From Methanofollis tationis (GTDB lineage Archaea; Halobacteriota; Methanomicrobia; Methanomicrobiales; Methanofollaceae), in the NCBI RefSeq assembly GCF_013377755.1, contig NZ_JABXWR010000001.1:755104-819103 (forward strand): 64,000 nucleotides of DNA, in the 5' to 3' direction. A program made the position numbers and the translations under genes. The notes beneath the pieces were generated by a model, which saw only the letters and a list, made by a program, of their open reading frames with translations, had not been told where the DNA came from and did not search any database. The first letter of the stretch is position 1. The number at the start of each line of letters is the position of its first letter. Shown piece after piece: positions 9,342 to 16,711 of this stretch.

Positions 9342-9962
9342 ATGCAGCAACCAGCCTGTTACAGCATTGTCGACCTCATGGAAATGATGGCCGAGCGGAT
9401 CGGTGAGGCCGCCCGCTCCTTAAACGGGGACGACGCCGCGGCATTCGTCGACGAACTCCTTGTAGCCCGGCGCGTCTATGTCGCCGGCGCCGGAAGGTCC
9501 GGGCTTGTTGCACGGGCGTTTGCCATGCGTCTGCGGCATCTCGGGGTGGAGTCGTTTGTGGTCGGCGAGACGATCACCCCGGCGCTGCAGGAGGGCGATA
9601 CCCTTGTCGCCTTCTCAGGCTCGGGCGAGACGAACTCGATCGTCGATTACTGCGAGATGGTGAGGGAGATCGGCGGGCGGATCTGCCTGATCACTGCCAC
9701 GCCCGCCTCAAGGATAGGACGGATGGCGAACTGCACCGTGAACCTCGGAAACCACGCCCCGCGGATCGGCGGGATGCCGGGCAGGTATGAGGTCCGCCAG
9801 CTCACCGGGCAATATCGGTCTGTTGCTCCCGCCTTTGCCCCCTTCGGCACCCTCTTTGAGATGACTGCCCTCGTCTTCTCCGACGCCGTGCTCTCGGCCA
9901 TGATGGAGTTGAAGCACTGCAGCCTTGAGGAGATCAAGGGAAGGCTTGCAAATATCCAGTGA
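9342..9962 (+). CDS. hxlB: 6-phospho-3-hexuloisomerase (SIS domain)
   Basis: A 206-residue SIS-fold isomerase that interconverts 3-hexulose 6-phosphate and fructose 6-phosphate, the archaeal ribulose monophosphate route used to make pentoses. Sugar-phosphate binding motifs are VYVAGAGRSG (about 45-54) and VAFSGSGETNS (about 91-101). The conserved C-terminal APFGTLFEMTALVFSDA matches this isomerase rather than other SIS proteins. ATG 9342 gives the usual length; an upstream in-frame start would overlap the lipoprotein gene. No hexulose-phosphate synthase is next to it. Confidence 0.88.
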   Translation: MQQPACYSIVDLMEMMAERIGEAARSLNGDDAAAFVDELLVARRVYVAGAGRSGLVARAFAMRLRHLGVESFVVGETITPALQEGDTLVAFSGSGETNSIVDYCEMVREIGGRICLITATPASRIGRMANCTVNLGNHAPRIGGMPGRYEVRQLTGQYRSVAPAFAPFGTLFEMTALVFSDAVLSAMMELKHCSLEEIKGRLANIQ

Positions 9963-10028
9963 GGGCCTCCCCTTCCCTTTTCCCGGTGCCAGATTCTCTC
10001 TCGATTTCATGATATCCCGGGCAACAAA

Positions 10029-10042
10029 AGGATATTTATCCT
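10029..10042 (+). promoter_or_regulatory. Palindromic TATA region AGGATA-TT-TATCCT
   Basis: A perfect 6-bp inverted repeat around TT, centred about 33 bp before ATG 10069. It contains the TATA-like ATATTTAT. A symmetrical box over the TATA element could be a repressor site that blocks TBP, but that is inference. Confidence 0.4.
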
Positions 10043-10068
10043 CTCAGGATGGAAAATCTCTGATTGCT

Positions 10069-10389
10069 ATGACCGACGAGAAGGGACACTATGAGAAGGG
10101 GCGCTGGGTTCTGGACCCCGAGCCGGTGGAAGAGGAGAGCGCATCCGGGGCAGAGAACGAAGCGCCTGAAGAGGAGCAGAGTGCGCCCCAGGTCGAGGAA
10201 CTCGCCAGAGAAGCCTCGAAGTCCGTGAAGAAGGCGATCGACGACGTGGTCGTGCTCGGCAGGAACCTGTTCGGGACGAAGGAGGGCCGGGAGCATATCG
10301 AGAAGAAGGCTCGCGCCGCAGGTGCTGAACTGGAGCGGGCGATCAACGAGGTCGCCGAGGCAGCAAAAAAGACGATCAAAAACAGATAA
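10069..10389 (+). CDS. Small acidic protein with C-terminal amphipathic helix, unknown function
   Basis: A 106-residue protein starting at ATG 10069 (MTDEKGHYEKGRWVLDPEP). Residues 20-45 are a very acidic low-complexity linker (EEESASGAENEAPEEEQ). Residues 50-106 are predicted helical with alternating charged and alanine positions (VEELAREASKSVKKAIDDVV, ERAINEVAEAAKKTIKNR). No catalytic motif and no signal peptide. Similar small proteins with a GRWVL-type start are familiar from methanogens, but I know no function. The transcript is likely leaderless given the TATA palindrome. Confidence 0.65.
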   Translation: MTDEKGHYEKGRWVLDPEPVEEESASGAENEAPEEEQSAPQVEELAREASKSVKKAIDDVVVLGRNLFGTKEGREHIEKKARAAGAELERAINEVAEAAKKTIKNR

Positions 10390-10391
10390 TC

Positions 10392-10398
10392 TTTTTTT
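10392..10398 (+). terminator. Oligo-T terminator
   Basis: T7 immediately after the TAA of the small acidic protein, followed by CTCTCCCC. Archaeal polymerase terminates at such T runs. A second T6 run follows at about 10437-10443 before the convergent gene. Confidence 0.5.
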
Positions 10399-10554
10399 CT
10401 CTCCCCTGATTTCATCGCTCAACCGGACCTGGGCGCCTTTTTTCGTTAACCTCGCCCTCCCACTATCACGCACCCGGGGTTTCACCCCCGTCTGTGCGGA
10501 TCGACCCTGTAGGGGTGACGAGGCTGAGGGCGCCGCTCAGCAGCGCCGGGCATC

Positions 10555-11316
10555 TCACGCATCGAGCATCTCGCGGGCGGCGTCGATCATCGCCCGTGCC
10601 GCCCTGAGTTTCGTCCGCACCGCGGTATATTTCCCCTCGTCACAGGCGTCTTCGGCCTCGTGATAGAGTTTCTCGGCGCGTTCGGCACGGTTCTTTGCCC
10701 GGCCCACCTCCTGCCCCTCGCTCTCCAGGAGGTCGATCTCCTCCTGCACGGCGAGCAGGTCGCCGAGGACGTCTTCGAGTTCGCCGCGGGCTTCCTCCTC
10801 TTTCCCGTCGTCTTCGGCTTTTTTCTGCCGCCCCCGCTCCCTCAGTGCTTCTCTCGCCTCCTCCTGCGCACGCATGATCTCCTGGAGTTCGTCCTCGACC
10901 TCTTTGACGCAGGATGCAAGAAGGGCTGCAAACGCCGTCCGGTCTTCTCTCGACTCCTCCCATCCGCCGTATGCGCCGTAGGCCCCTCCGGCCGCCGCGC
11001 CGCCAAGGGCGTCTCCGATCCGGTCCCCGATCTCGCCGGTGTCCCGTCTCAGGATCCCGCCGAGGATGCTCCCGACGCCTGCCCCGGCAATAGCGCCCAT
11101 CACGCCCCTGCCGACCTCTTTTTTCTCCCGGGCGACGGTATAGGCGACCTTTACGTTCTTCCCTGACACCGTCACTTCCAGTTTCCCCCCCTCTCCGGTG
11201 TGGCGCACGTCCATCGTCGTCTTCCCGTCCTGTCGCTGCTCGCCGGTGATCTCGGTCCCTTCCAGTGCGAGGCGCGACATCAGGCGCTCAAGGAAATCGT
11301 CATAATAATCGGCCAC
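10555..11316 (-). CDS. Glycine-zipper and coiled-coil protein
   Basis: A 253-residue protein starting at GTG 11316. Residues 1-65 are a small alpha/beta region. Residues 72-118 are a Gly/Ala-rich hydrophobic segment (GVMGAIAGAGVGSILGGI, then ALGGAAAGGAYGAYGG) of the glycine-zipper type that may associate with membrane. Residues 130-253 are a long, highly charged coiled coil. No export signal is evident. IS copy B ends only 26 bp upstream, so the native promoter is probably lost or altered. Function unknown; a stress or membrane-associated role is only a guess from composition. Confidence 0.7.
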   Translation of the reverse strand: MADYYDDFLERLMSRLALEGTEITGEQRQDGKTTMDVRHTGEGGKLEVTVSGKNVKVAYTVAREKKEVGRGVMGAIAGAGVGSILGGILRRDTGEIGDRIGDALGGAAAGGAYGAYGGWEESREDRTAFAALLASCVKEVEDELQEIMRAQEEAREALRERGRQKKAEDDGKEEEARGELEDVLGDLLAVQEEIDLLESEGQEVGRAKNRAERAEKLYHEAEDACDEGKYTAVRTKLRAARAMIDAAREMLDA

Positions 11317-11342
11317 GCCCTGGCCATAATAGATAAACGGCA

Positions 11343-12481
11343 GAGAATTGCGATTAACTCCTCCCTGCCATCAGATACTCGCTCCCGACTGCCCTCTTCC
11401 CCTCGCTGTTCAGCCGTTTCCTTCCTGAACCCCTGCATTTAGAGGGTTTTTTGGATTTTCTCGAGAGCTATCGCTCGGCAGCTTGCGCTTTGAGGGTAAG
11501 AAGTTGCCTGAAGTTGAAATTCATGCAGGAGAAGATGTTCTTGACGTGCACTCTGGCAACCGTCGTGACCATGAGGTGGCCTGCATGGAACACCCGCTTG
11601 ATCACGGCAAACGGTCGTTCCACCAGCGATCGTGTTCTGCTGATGGCCTTGTTCCGCCGGTTCTCCTTGATGGAGAGGGGATGGTTGCGAACGGCCCGGT
11701 GCATGGTCTTGTCCATAGATGCCTGCGGTTTCACCCCAAAATAGCCTTTATCGCGATAGACCGTCTCACCTTCCCGGGAGAGATCGATCCTGCTGTCATG
11801 GAGTGACGCCGTGGTGGTCTCAATCCGGCGGATCAGCTGACTGTCCTTGTCGAGCAGGATGTGAAGTTTGTACCCGAACTGTGACTTCGAGCCCTTCTTG
11901 GCCCAGGTGCCGTCGCGGCTGCGCCGCGTCTCTGCCTGATCTCCCCGGGGCGTGCCGGCAGGAGCATGCCCGGGATCGGCGGTGATGAACGTCGCGTCCT
12001 GCATGACACCGCGTTTGATGGCGAGCCCTTGTACTTCGAGTTGCCGCTGGAACTCATCCCAGATCGCGGTATCCTTCCCGGTTTGCGCCAAGCGTTCCCG
12101 GAACAGCCAGACCGTCGACCGATCCGGAATGGTTTCCGGATATCCCAGGAAGTGACGGAACGAGATCCGGTCGGTCGCCTGACGCTCCAGTTCGGGGTCA
12201 GACAGGCCATACCACTGCTGAAGCACCAGCAGCCGGATCATCAGAACGACGTCATAGTTCGGACGGCCGCCTCGCCCCTCGGCGTTGGTGTAGAGGTCAG
12301 CAAGGAGAGGGCGGAAGGCATCCCAGTCGATCAGACCGCTGACCTCACCCAGCCGATCACCCAGAGCTGCAAGGCTGGCATATTCGTGGTGGATCGCGAA
12401 ATTGGTAAACGTGCTCATGGGAAAAAGGTCGATCCGGGACTATAAAGTACTTTGGGTGAGGTGGGGTTGTTCGAAATTCTC
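11343..12481 (-). mobile_element. IS5-type insertion sequence, copy B (1,139 bp)
   Basis: Same length and ends as copies A and C, in minus orientation. The flanks differ: GGCA at 11339-11342 and ATGA at 12482-12485, so there is no target duplication. That suggests an adjacent deletion or recombination with another copy after insertion. A truncated gene abuts its 12481 end. Confidence 0.93.
11468..12418 (-). CDS. IS5 family transposase, copy B
   Basis: A 316-residue protein identical to copy A (4000-4950): D141, D223 in YRDKGY, and E267 in the SLVERPF block. The frame is intact. It starts 63 bp inside the terminal repeat, as in the other copies. Confidence 0.95.
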   Translation of the reverse strand: MSTFTNFAIHHEYASLAALGDRLGEVSGLIDWDAFRPLLADLYTNAEGRGGRPNYDVVLMIRLLVLQQWYGLSDPELERQATDRISFRHFLGYPETIPDRSTVWLFRERLAQTGKDTAIWDEFQRQLEVQGLAIKRGVMQDATFITADPGHAPAGTPRGDQAETRRSRDGTWAKKGSKSQFGYKLHILLDKDSQLIRRIETTTASLHDSRIDLSREGETVYRDKGYFGVKPQASMDKTMHRAVRNHPLSIKENRRNKAISRTRSLVERPFAVIKRVFHAGHLMVTTVARVHVKNIFSCMNFNFRQLLTLKAQAAER

Positions 12482-12637
12482 ATGAGTCTCAAACGGCCGC
12501 GACATCGTCGCCGGCGTCTGCAGGGGATCCATGGGGATCACCCCGCCCCCCTCCCCACACCAGGTACAGCGCCAGAGATCGGTCATCGCCCGCGAAAACT
12601 CCTGGTGGTCCAGAACGCCCGGGAGGATCAGCGGCAC
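12482..12637 (-). pseudogene. 5' fragment of an unknown small gene, truncated by IS copy B
   Basis: From GTG 12637 the minus strand encodes 52 codons (starting MPLILPGVLDHQEF, then WRCTWCGEGGG and PMDPLQTPATM) and runs straight into the IS end. AGGTG sits 6 bases before the GTG, a plausible ribosome-binding site. A CxxC pair (CTWC) may be half of a zinc site. I do not recognise the family. Composition looks protein-like but the fragment is short, so it may be chance. Confidence 0.35.
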
Positions 12638-12970
12638 ATGTGCACCTGTGCACCTGTTTGCACTGGCGTGCACTTCGGAAGTGCAAACAAACGGACGACC
12701 CATAGGGGATGGATACTCGATCCCGCCCCGATAACCCCCATATTCCCGGCCATGTGCACTCTGGCACGGATCGCACACACACCCCCCCGCAGACCCGGGG
12801 GGATCGGGTGGGGTGTGTGTTTCTCTTTTCTGGTGCAAACTACTATTATAGGAGAGAGAGAGATCTCTCTCTTCTCTTTAGAATATACAGTCCGGGCTCG
12901 ATCCTCCGTTCCCGATCTTTGCACTTTTTCGGTGCAACTTCGGTGCAAACGAGGTGCAAAAGTGCCATCG
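12637..12970. repeat. Cluster of GTGCA/TGCAC repeats with two palindromes
   Basis: Non-coding DNA with many GTGCA(A)A or TTTGCAC words on both strands: around 12636-12662, 12669-12685, 12832-12840 and 12918-12965. The last stretch has four in quick succession (TTTGCAC, CGGTGCAAC, CGGTGCAAAC, AGGTGCAAA). TGCACTTC-G-GAAGTGCA at 12669-12685 is a perfect inverted repeat, and AGAGAGAGATCTCTCTCT at 12855-12872 is an 18-bp palindrome. This could be iterons or an operator array of a lost element. The rest of 12482-13108 shows nothing convincing. Confidence 0.5.
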
Positions 12971-13108
12971 CAACCACACCGCCCGGCCGTCCCCCGCAGA
13001 TCCGGGGCAATTCGCGGTGCAGGGGTCCGGGGGGTACGAGCCCCCGGACAGAGGCGAACTTCGCCATTCTTTATATCTTCTCTTCACGTTGAGAGCGTGA
13101 GGGTTTAG

Positions 13109-13176
13109 AATATTTTGAGGATGCCCTGGGCAGAAGACCAAAAATACTACTCATAGAAAAAAATTGGTTGCGGAAT
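13109..13176 (+). pseudogene. Relic of an IS1634-type transposase 3' end
   Basis: Fifteen codons in the plus frame end KYYS then TAG at 13154-13156 and align with the C-terminus of the 1518-3137 transposase (ILR...YYS). The following DNA, TAGAAAAAAATTGGTTGCGG, also matches that element's end up to GCGGAAT. A TAG just before the 15 codons shows that nothing more of the gene remains. This is a solo end of a related, older element. Confidence 0.6.
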
Positions 13177-13214
13177 ATCGACTCACCCATCCCCCGACGG
13201 AAAGAGGAGACGGA

Positions 13215-14339
13215 TCACCCCGACGCCTCCCCGATCTCGGGCGGCACTGGCACATCGACCACCGATTCGGTATAATCGTCGAACCACAGGGCATCAGGGT
13301 TCCGCCTGAAGGCCATGAACGTCCCGATCTTCTCAGGATCGGCCGCCTGATGGTACTTGAAGAAGACATACTCGTCGGTGAGGCCGGCGACCTCGATCTT
13401 CCCGGTCGCATGGGAGATCACAAACCGCGCCCTCTTCGCGAGCCCCGAGACCTGCGCCTTCGCCGCCTCGATGATCGCATAACTCTCCTCCACCGGCACC
13501 TGGAACATCCGGTTCCCCAGGGTCGGGCGGCACTGGAAGACATAGTACGGCGGCACCCCGATGAACGAGAGTTTCCTGAACAGATCGGCGAGCACCGCCG
13601 GATCGTCGTTCACCCCGCGCAGGATGGGCGTCTGGTTCACCACGATCGCACCCGCAGAGAGCAGGAGGCCGAGCGCCTCCACCGCCTGCGGCGTGAGCTC
13701 ACGCGGGTGGTTGAACTGCGCCATGATGTAGATCCGCTTCTCGGGCGTCGAGTATTTCCTGATCATCTCGGACAGAGAGGGATCGTCCAGGACCCGGTAC
13801 GGGTTGAAGGCCGGCATCTTCGACCCGATCCTGATGATCCCCACATGCTCGATCCCCCTGATCGCCGCCACGATCGGTTCGAGCTTCGCGGTCGCCATGA
13901 TCAGGGGATCCCCGCCGGTCAGGAGCACATTCGTGATCTCGGGGTGATGCCTGATATACTCGATCTCTTCTGTGACGTCCCGCGTCACCTCGGCGCCCCG
14001 GTCCATGAACAGGCGTTTTCTGAAGCAGAAGCGGCAGAACGTCCCGCACATGTCCGATACCAGTAAGAGGGCGGTCTCCCGGTACTTGTGCTGGAGACCC
14101 GGAGCAACCGTATAGTTCGACTCCCTGGAGGGGTCAAGGACACCCGACTCCTCCAGCTCCATCGGGTCAGGCACGGCGATCCGCCTGATTGGGTCGGCCG
14201 GATCGTCCCAATCGATGAGGGAAACATAATAATCGTTCGAGCGGAAAGCGAATTTCTCCTCCACCTTCTGCAGCATGATCTTCTCTTCAGGGCTCAATGC
14301 ATCGATCTGGTCGACGCCTGTCAGGTATCGCAGTTTCAT
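13215..14339 (-). CDS. KamA-family radical SAM aminomutase (lysine 2,3-aminomutase-like)
   Basis: A 374-residue radical SAM, PLP-dependent enzyme that would convert lysine to beta-lysine, the osmolyte precursor in methanogens. The radical SAM cysteines are C-GTF-C-RF-C at about residues 98-105. LLTGGDPL and RIGSKMPAFNPYR are family motifs. ATG 14339 is chosen because AGGAGGTG lies 8 bases before it; an in-frame ATG 36 bp upstream lacks this. It is shorter than classical KamA (about 416). The acetyltransferase gene ablB, its usual partner for N-acetyl-beta-lysine, is not adjacent, so a different lysine or protein substrate (EpmB-like) remains possible. Confidence 0.82.
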   Translation of the reverse strand: MKLRYLTGVDQIDALSPEEKIMLQKVEEKFAFRSNDYYVSLIDWDDPADPIRRIAVPDPMELEESGVLDPSRESNYTVAPGLQHKYRETALLLVSDMCGTFCRFCFRKRLFMDRGAEVTRDVTEEIEYIRHHPEITNVLLTGGDPLIMATAKLEPIVAAIRGIEHVGIIRIGSKMPAFNPYRVLDDPSLSEMIRKYSTPEKRIYIMAQFNHPRELTPQAVEALGLLLSAGAIVVNQTPILRGVNDDPAVLADLFRKLSFIGVPPYYVFQCRPTLGNRMFQVPVEESYAIIEAAKAQVSGLAKRARFVISHATGKIEVAGLTDEYVFFKYHQAADPEKIGTFMAFRRNPDALWFDDYTESVVDVPVPPEIGEASG

Positions 14340-14518
14340 CCTATTTTCACCTCCTCTTAAACCCGGGTCCCTCAAATTCCAGAAGGGGGGGTAAGACCTA
14401 TTGACCGGGCATGCCAGCAGCGCCCCCGTACGAAGAAGGGCACTGCCAGAGGATAACAGGTTACACTATAGCGGTACCAACATAAAAAAATTAGGACGAG
14501 AGGGGAAAAAGGGGATCA

Positions 14519-14914
14519 CTACTTCTTCGAAGACTTTTTATTGTCCTTTTTATGCATCGAGAGGATATCCACCATATATTTCCCCTCTCTGCCCAGGCTG
14601 ACGACCATCTCCTCGCTCTGTGCGAGTTTCTCGATGTTCAGTTCATACGAACCAGGCCCGACGATACGGATCGACTCGACGCGGTCATAGCACTCGACAC
14701 GCTTCGGGGCCTCCTCCTCCTCCCTGACCTCGAGTTCCTCCTCACCGGTCTCCTCGGCGATCTCCTCGATCGTCTTCTCCTCGAGCACATCCTCGTGCCG
14801 CGTCGATTCCCTGATGTAGAGGAACTTCTTCCCCCCGCAGCTCGGGCAGCCCTTCAGGATCCCGGTCGAACCGTCCTCGAACTCTCTTCCACATCTGGTG
14901 CACTTATGCGGCAT
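14519..14914 (-). CDS. Zinc-ribbon protein of the GTPase/DUF2073 set (OapC/ArvC-like)
   Basis: A 131-residue protein. The N-terminus is a zinc ribbon with C5-x2-C8 and C23-x2-C26. Residues 45-70 are strongly acidic (EEKTIEEIAEETGEEELEVREEEE). The C-terminal part (VESIRIVGPGSYELNIEKLA) looks like a small beta domain found in archaeal homologues. It starts 6 bp after the upstream gene ends, so it is the third gene of an operon with DUF2073 and Era-like GTPase genes, an arrangement conserved in many archaea. Function not established. Confidence 0.75.
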   Translation of the reverse strand: MPHKCTRCGREFEDGSTGILKGCPSCGGKKFLYIRESTRHEDVLEEKTIEEIAEETGEEELEVREEEEAPKRVECYDRVESIRIVGPGSYELNIEKLAQSEEMVVSLGREGKYMVDILSMHKKDNKKSSKK

Positions 14915-14920
14915 TGCCTC

Positions 14921-15301
14921 TCACCGTGACGAAACCCAGGCACTGATCAGATCCTGGTCCTTCTTGAGGGTCTTGAGCTGGTTTGCAGGCCCGATCACCG
15001 TCAGCCGCGACTCGGACTTTTTCCCGATCAGACGTGAAAGTAAACCGCCAAACCCTTCGTTTCCGCCCTTTGCAGGATAGGTCTCCAGCTCGATCCCGGA
15101 AAAGCCGTCAGGCTTGATCTCCATCATCGTCAGCTCGATGAGTTTGCTCTGCTCCTCGGGCAACAGCCCCTTCTCAAGCACGACAATGGTGCCTGAACGC
15201 ACATCGTCGAGGATCAGCCTGATCTTCTCCATCATGGTCAGCCGATCAAGCCGTTCTGCCGAGAGGAAATCGATCTGAACTCCCTGGATCATCCTGTTCA
15301 C
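14921..15301 (-). CDS. DUF2073 protein (OapB/ArvB-like)
   Basis: A 126-residue protein matching archaeal DUF2073 proteins: GVQIDFLSAERLDRLTMMEK at the N-terminus, IRLILDDVRSGTIVVLEKGL, and a C-terminal RLTVIGPANQLKTLKKDQD. GTG 15301 overlaps the GTPase stop (GTGA), a sign of translational coupling; ATG 15292 is also possible. No catalytic motif is visible. Constant pairing with the GTPase suggests a partner or effector subunit. Confidence 0.75.
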   Translation of the reverse strand: MNRMIQGVQIDFLSAERLDRLTMMEKIRLILDDVRSGTIVVLEKGLLPEEQSKLIELTMMEIKPDGFSGIELETYPAKGGNEGFGGLLSRLIGKKSESRLTVIGPANQLKTLKKDQDLISAWVSSR

Positions 15302-15939
15302 CCAAACATCTCGGTCATCTTCTCGTAGAGCTGCTCAACATTGCTCCCCTCCATCCCAGATATAGGGATCACCGGGTGCTGCGGGAAGGCGCTCCTGATG
15401 CGCTGAGGGGTGGCGTCAGGGAGGTCAATCTTGTTGGCAACGATGATCACCGGGAGTTTCCGGCTCTCGATGATCCCGATCATCATAATATTGACCTGCA
15501 TGAAGGGATCCTGGGTGGAGTCGAGCATGTAGATGACGCCGTCGATATCATCGCGGAGCCAGTGCATCGCCTCGGCGACACCCTCAGTCGCCTCCCGTGC
15601 CCGCTTGATCGCCTCCTCCTTCTCAAGGCCGTACTCGAGGAACTCGTTGTAATCGATCTTCGTCGTCACGCCGGGTGTATCGACGATATCGATGATCACC
15701 GAGCTGCCGTTCGTGCCCGTGATCGTGATGTCTTCCTTCCTTCGGGCCCGCCGCGTCTCATGCGGAATCTCGGAAACCGGACCGACGGCGTCGCCGGTCC
15801 AGTCCCTCACGATCCTATTGGCAAGTGTGGTCTTACCAGCATTGGGAGGACCATAAATACCAATTCTTGACCGCTTTCTTCTAAAAAACGCATTGAGAAA
15901 TGTAGATACCCGTTGTCTTGCCCGAACCAGAAAATTCAT
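15298..15939 (-). CDS. Era-like GTP-binding protein
   Basis: A 213-residue TRAFAC-class GTPase. G1 is GPPNAGKT (30-37), G3 is DTPG (87-90), G4 is NKID (169-172) and G5-like SGMEG follows near residue 197. A basic N-terminal helix (residues 1-25) precedes the G domain. It lacks the KH domain of bacterial Era, so RNA binding cannot be assumed. It heads the GTPase-DUF2073-zinc ribbon operon. GGGGATGA precedes ATG 15939. Partner and cycle are unknown. Confidence 0.85.
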   Translation of the reverse strand: MNFLVRARQRVSTFLNAFFRRKRSRIGIYGPPNAGKTTLANRIVRDWTGDAVGPVSEIPHETRRARRKEDITITGTNGSSVIIDIVDTPGVTTKIDYNEFLEYGLEKEEAIKRAREATEGVAEAMHWLRDDIDGVIYMLDSTQDPFMQVNIMMIGIIESRKLPVIIVANKIDLPDATPQRIRSAFPQHPVIPISGMEGSNVEQLYEKMTEMFG

Positions 15940-16147
15940 CGTTCATCCCCTATTCCAGAGTATACAGCTACTCAGTAGAAGATTGCCCCACCCGGTATAA
16001 ATACTCCCCCATATTGTCCCGGATATAACCCCGGCGCATACAGGCAGGAATTCATGAATTTCCTACAGTATTCTTTTATAGGGGAATCTCATAGGTAGAG
16101 GTATCTGGATTAAATCCGGAGTAAAGCGACCCTCTTGGGGTGAACTC
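15940..16147. promoter_or_regulatory. Divergent promoter region between GTPase and CBS operons
   Basis: GGTATAAATACTCCCC at 15995-16010 reads GTATTTATACC on the minus strand and would start the GTPase operon about 25-30 bp further on. For the plus strand, TTCTTTTATAGG at 16071-16082 is the best TATA box, giving a leader of about 45 bases before the GGGGTGAACTC-ATG of the first CBS gene. A second TATA-like GGATATAACC lies at 16021-16030. Confidence 0.5.
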
Positions 16148-16711
16148 ATGTCCGGCACACGAGAAACAATGTACGTAGAAACCAGGGTTCCGCTGAAGGA
16201 AGTGATGAGGGTCAACCCTACCACCATCGAGGCTGAAGCAACGGTCGCAAAAGCCGCGGCTCACATGTGCCGAGATGAAGTCGGGAGCTGCATCGTCCTT
16301 TCGGGGAACGTACCCATTGGCATCGTTTCCGAACAGGATATGAACTGCAAGGTCGTTGCACGGGATCTCAAACCGAGCTCGGTCTATGTCAGAGACATCA
16401 TGAGCACTCCCCTCATCACCATCGAGTTGGACAAAACCGTGGGGGAGGCGGCACAGATGATGATCAAACACCGGGTGCGCAGACTTCCGGTGGTTGAGAA
16501 CGGGAAAGTCCTGGGCATGGTCACGGTCAGAGATCTTCTCGGCGTTGCAAACGAACTCAACGAAATCATGTCGGATCTCATCGTCATCAACCGGGAGGAA
16601 AACTATGCCATGGGCATCTGCGACCGGTGTGGAAAGATGAGCGATGACCTTACTCCTATGGACGCGGTCATGCTGTGTAAAGAATGCAGGGAGGAGGAGC
16701 GTTTGAGATGA
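16148..16711 (+). CDS. CBS-pair protein with C-terminal zinc finger (CBS gene 1)
   Basis: A 187-residue protein. Residues 12-140 form one CBS pair (Bateman module): KEVMRVNPTTIEAEATVAKA in the first and VRDIMSTPLITIELDKTVGE in the second, each ending in a VxVRD/VSEQD-type motif. Residues 158-180 hold two CxxC pairs (C158-C161, C177-C180) that should bind zinc. Bateman modules bind adenosine nucleotides or SAM and act as energy sensors. First of five CBS genes in one direction; its stop overlaps the next start (ATGA), indicating coupling. It is the only one of the five with a metal site, so it may contact nucleic acid or a protein. Confidence 0.88.
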   Translation: MSGTRETMYVETRVPLKEVMRVNPTTIEAEATVAKAAAHMCRDEVGSCIVLSGNVPIGIVSEQDMNCKVVARDLKPSSVYVRDIMSTPLITIELDKTVGEAAQMMIKHRVRRLPVVENGKVLGMVTVRDLLGVANELNEIMSDLIVINREENYAMGICDRCGKMSDDLTPMDAVMLCKECREEERLR

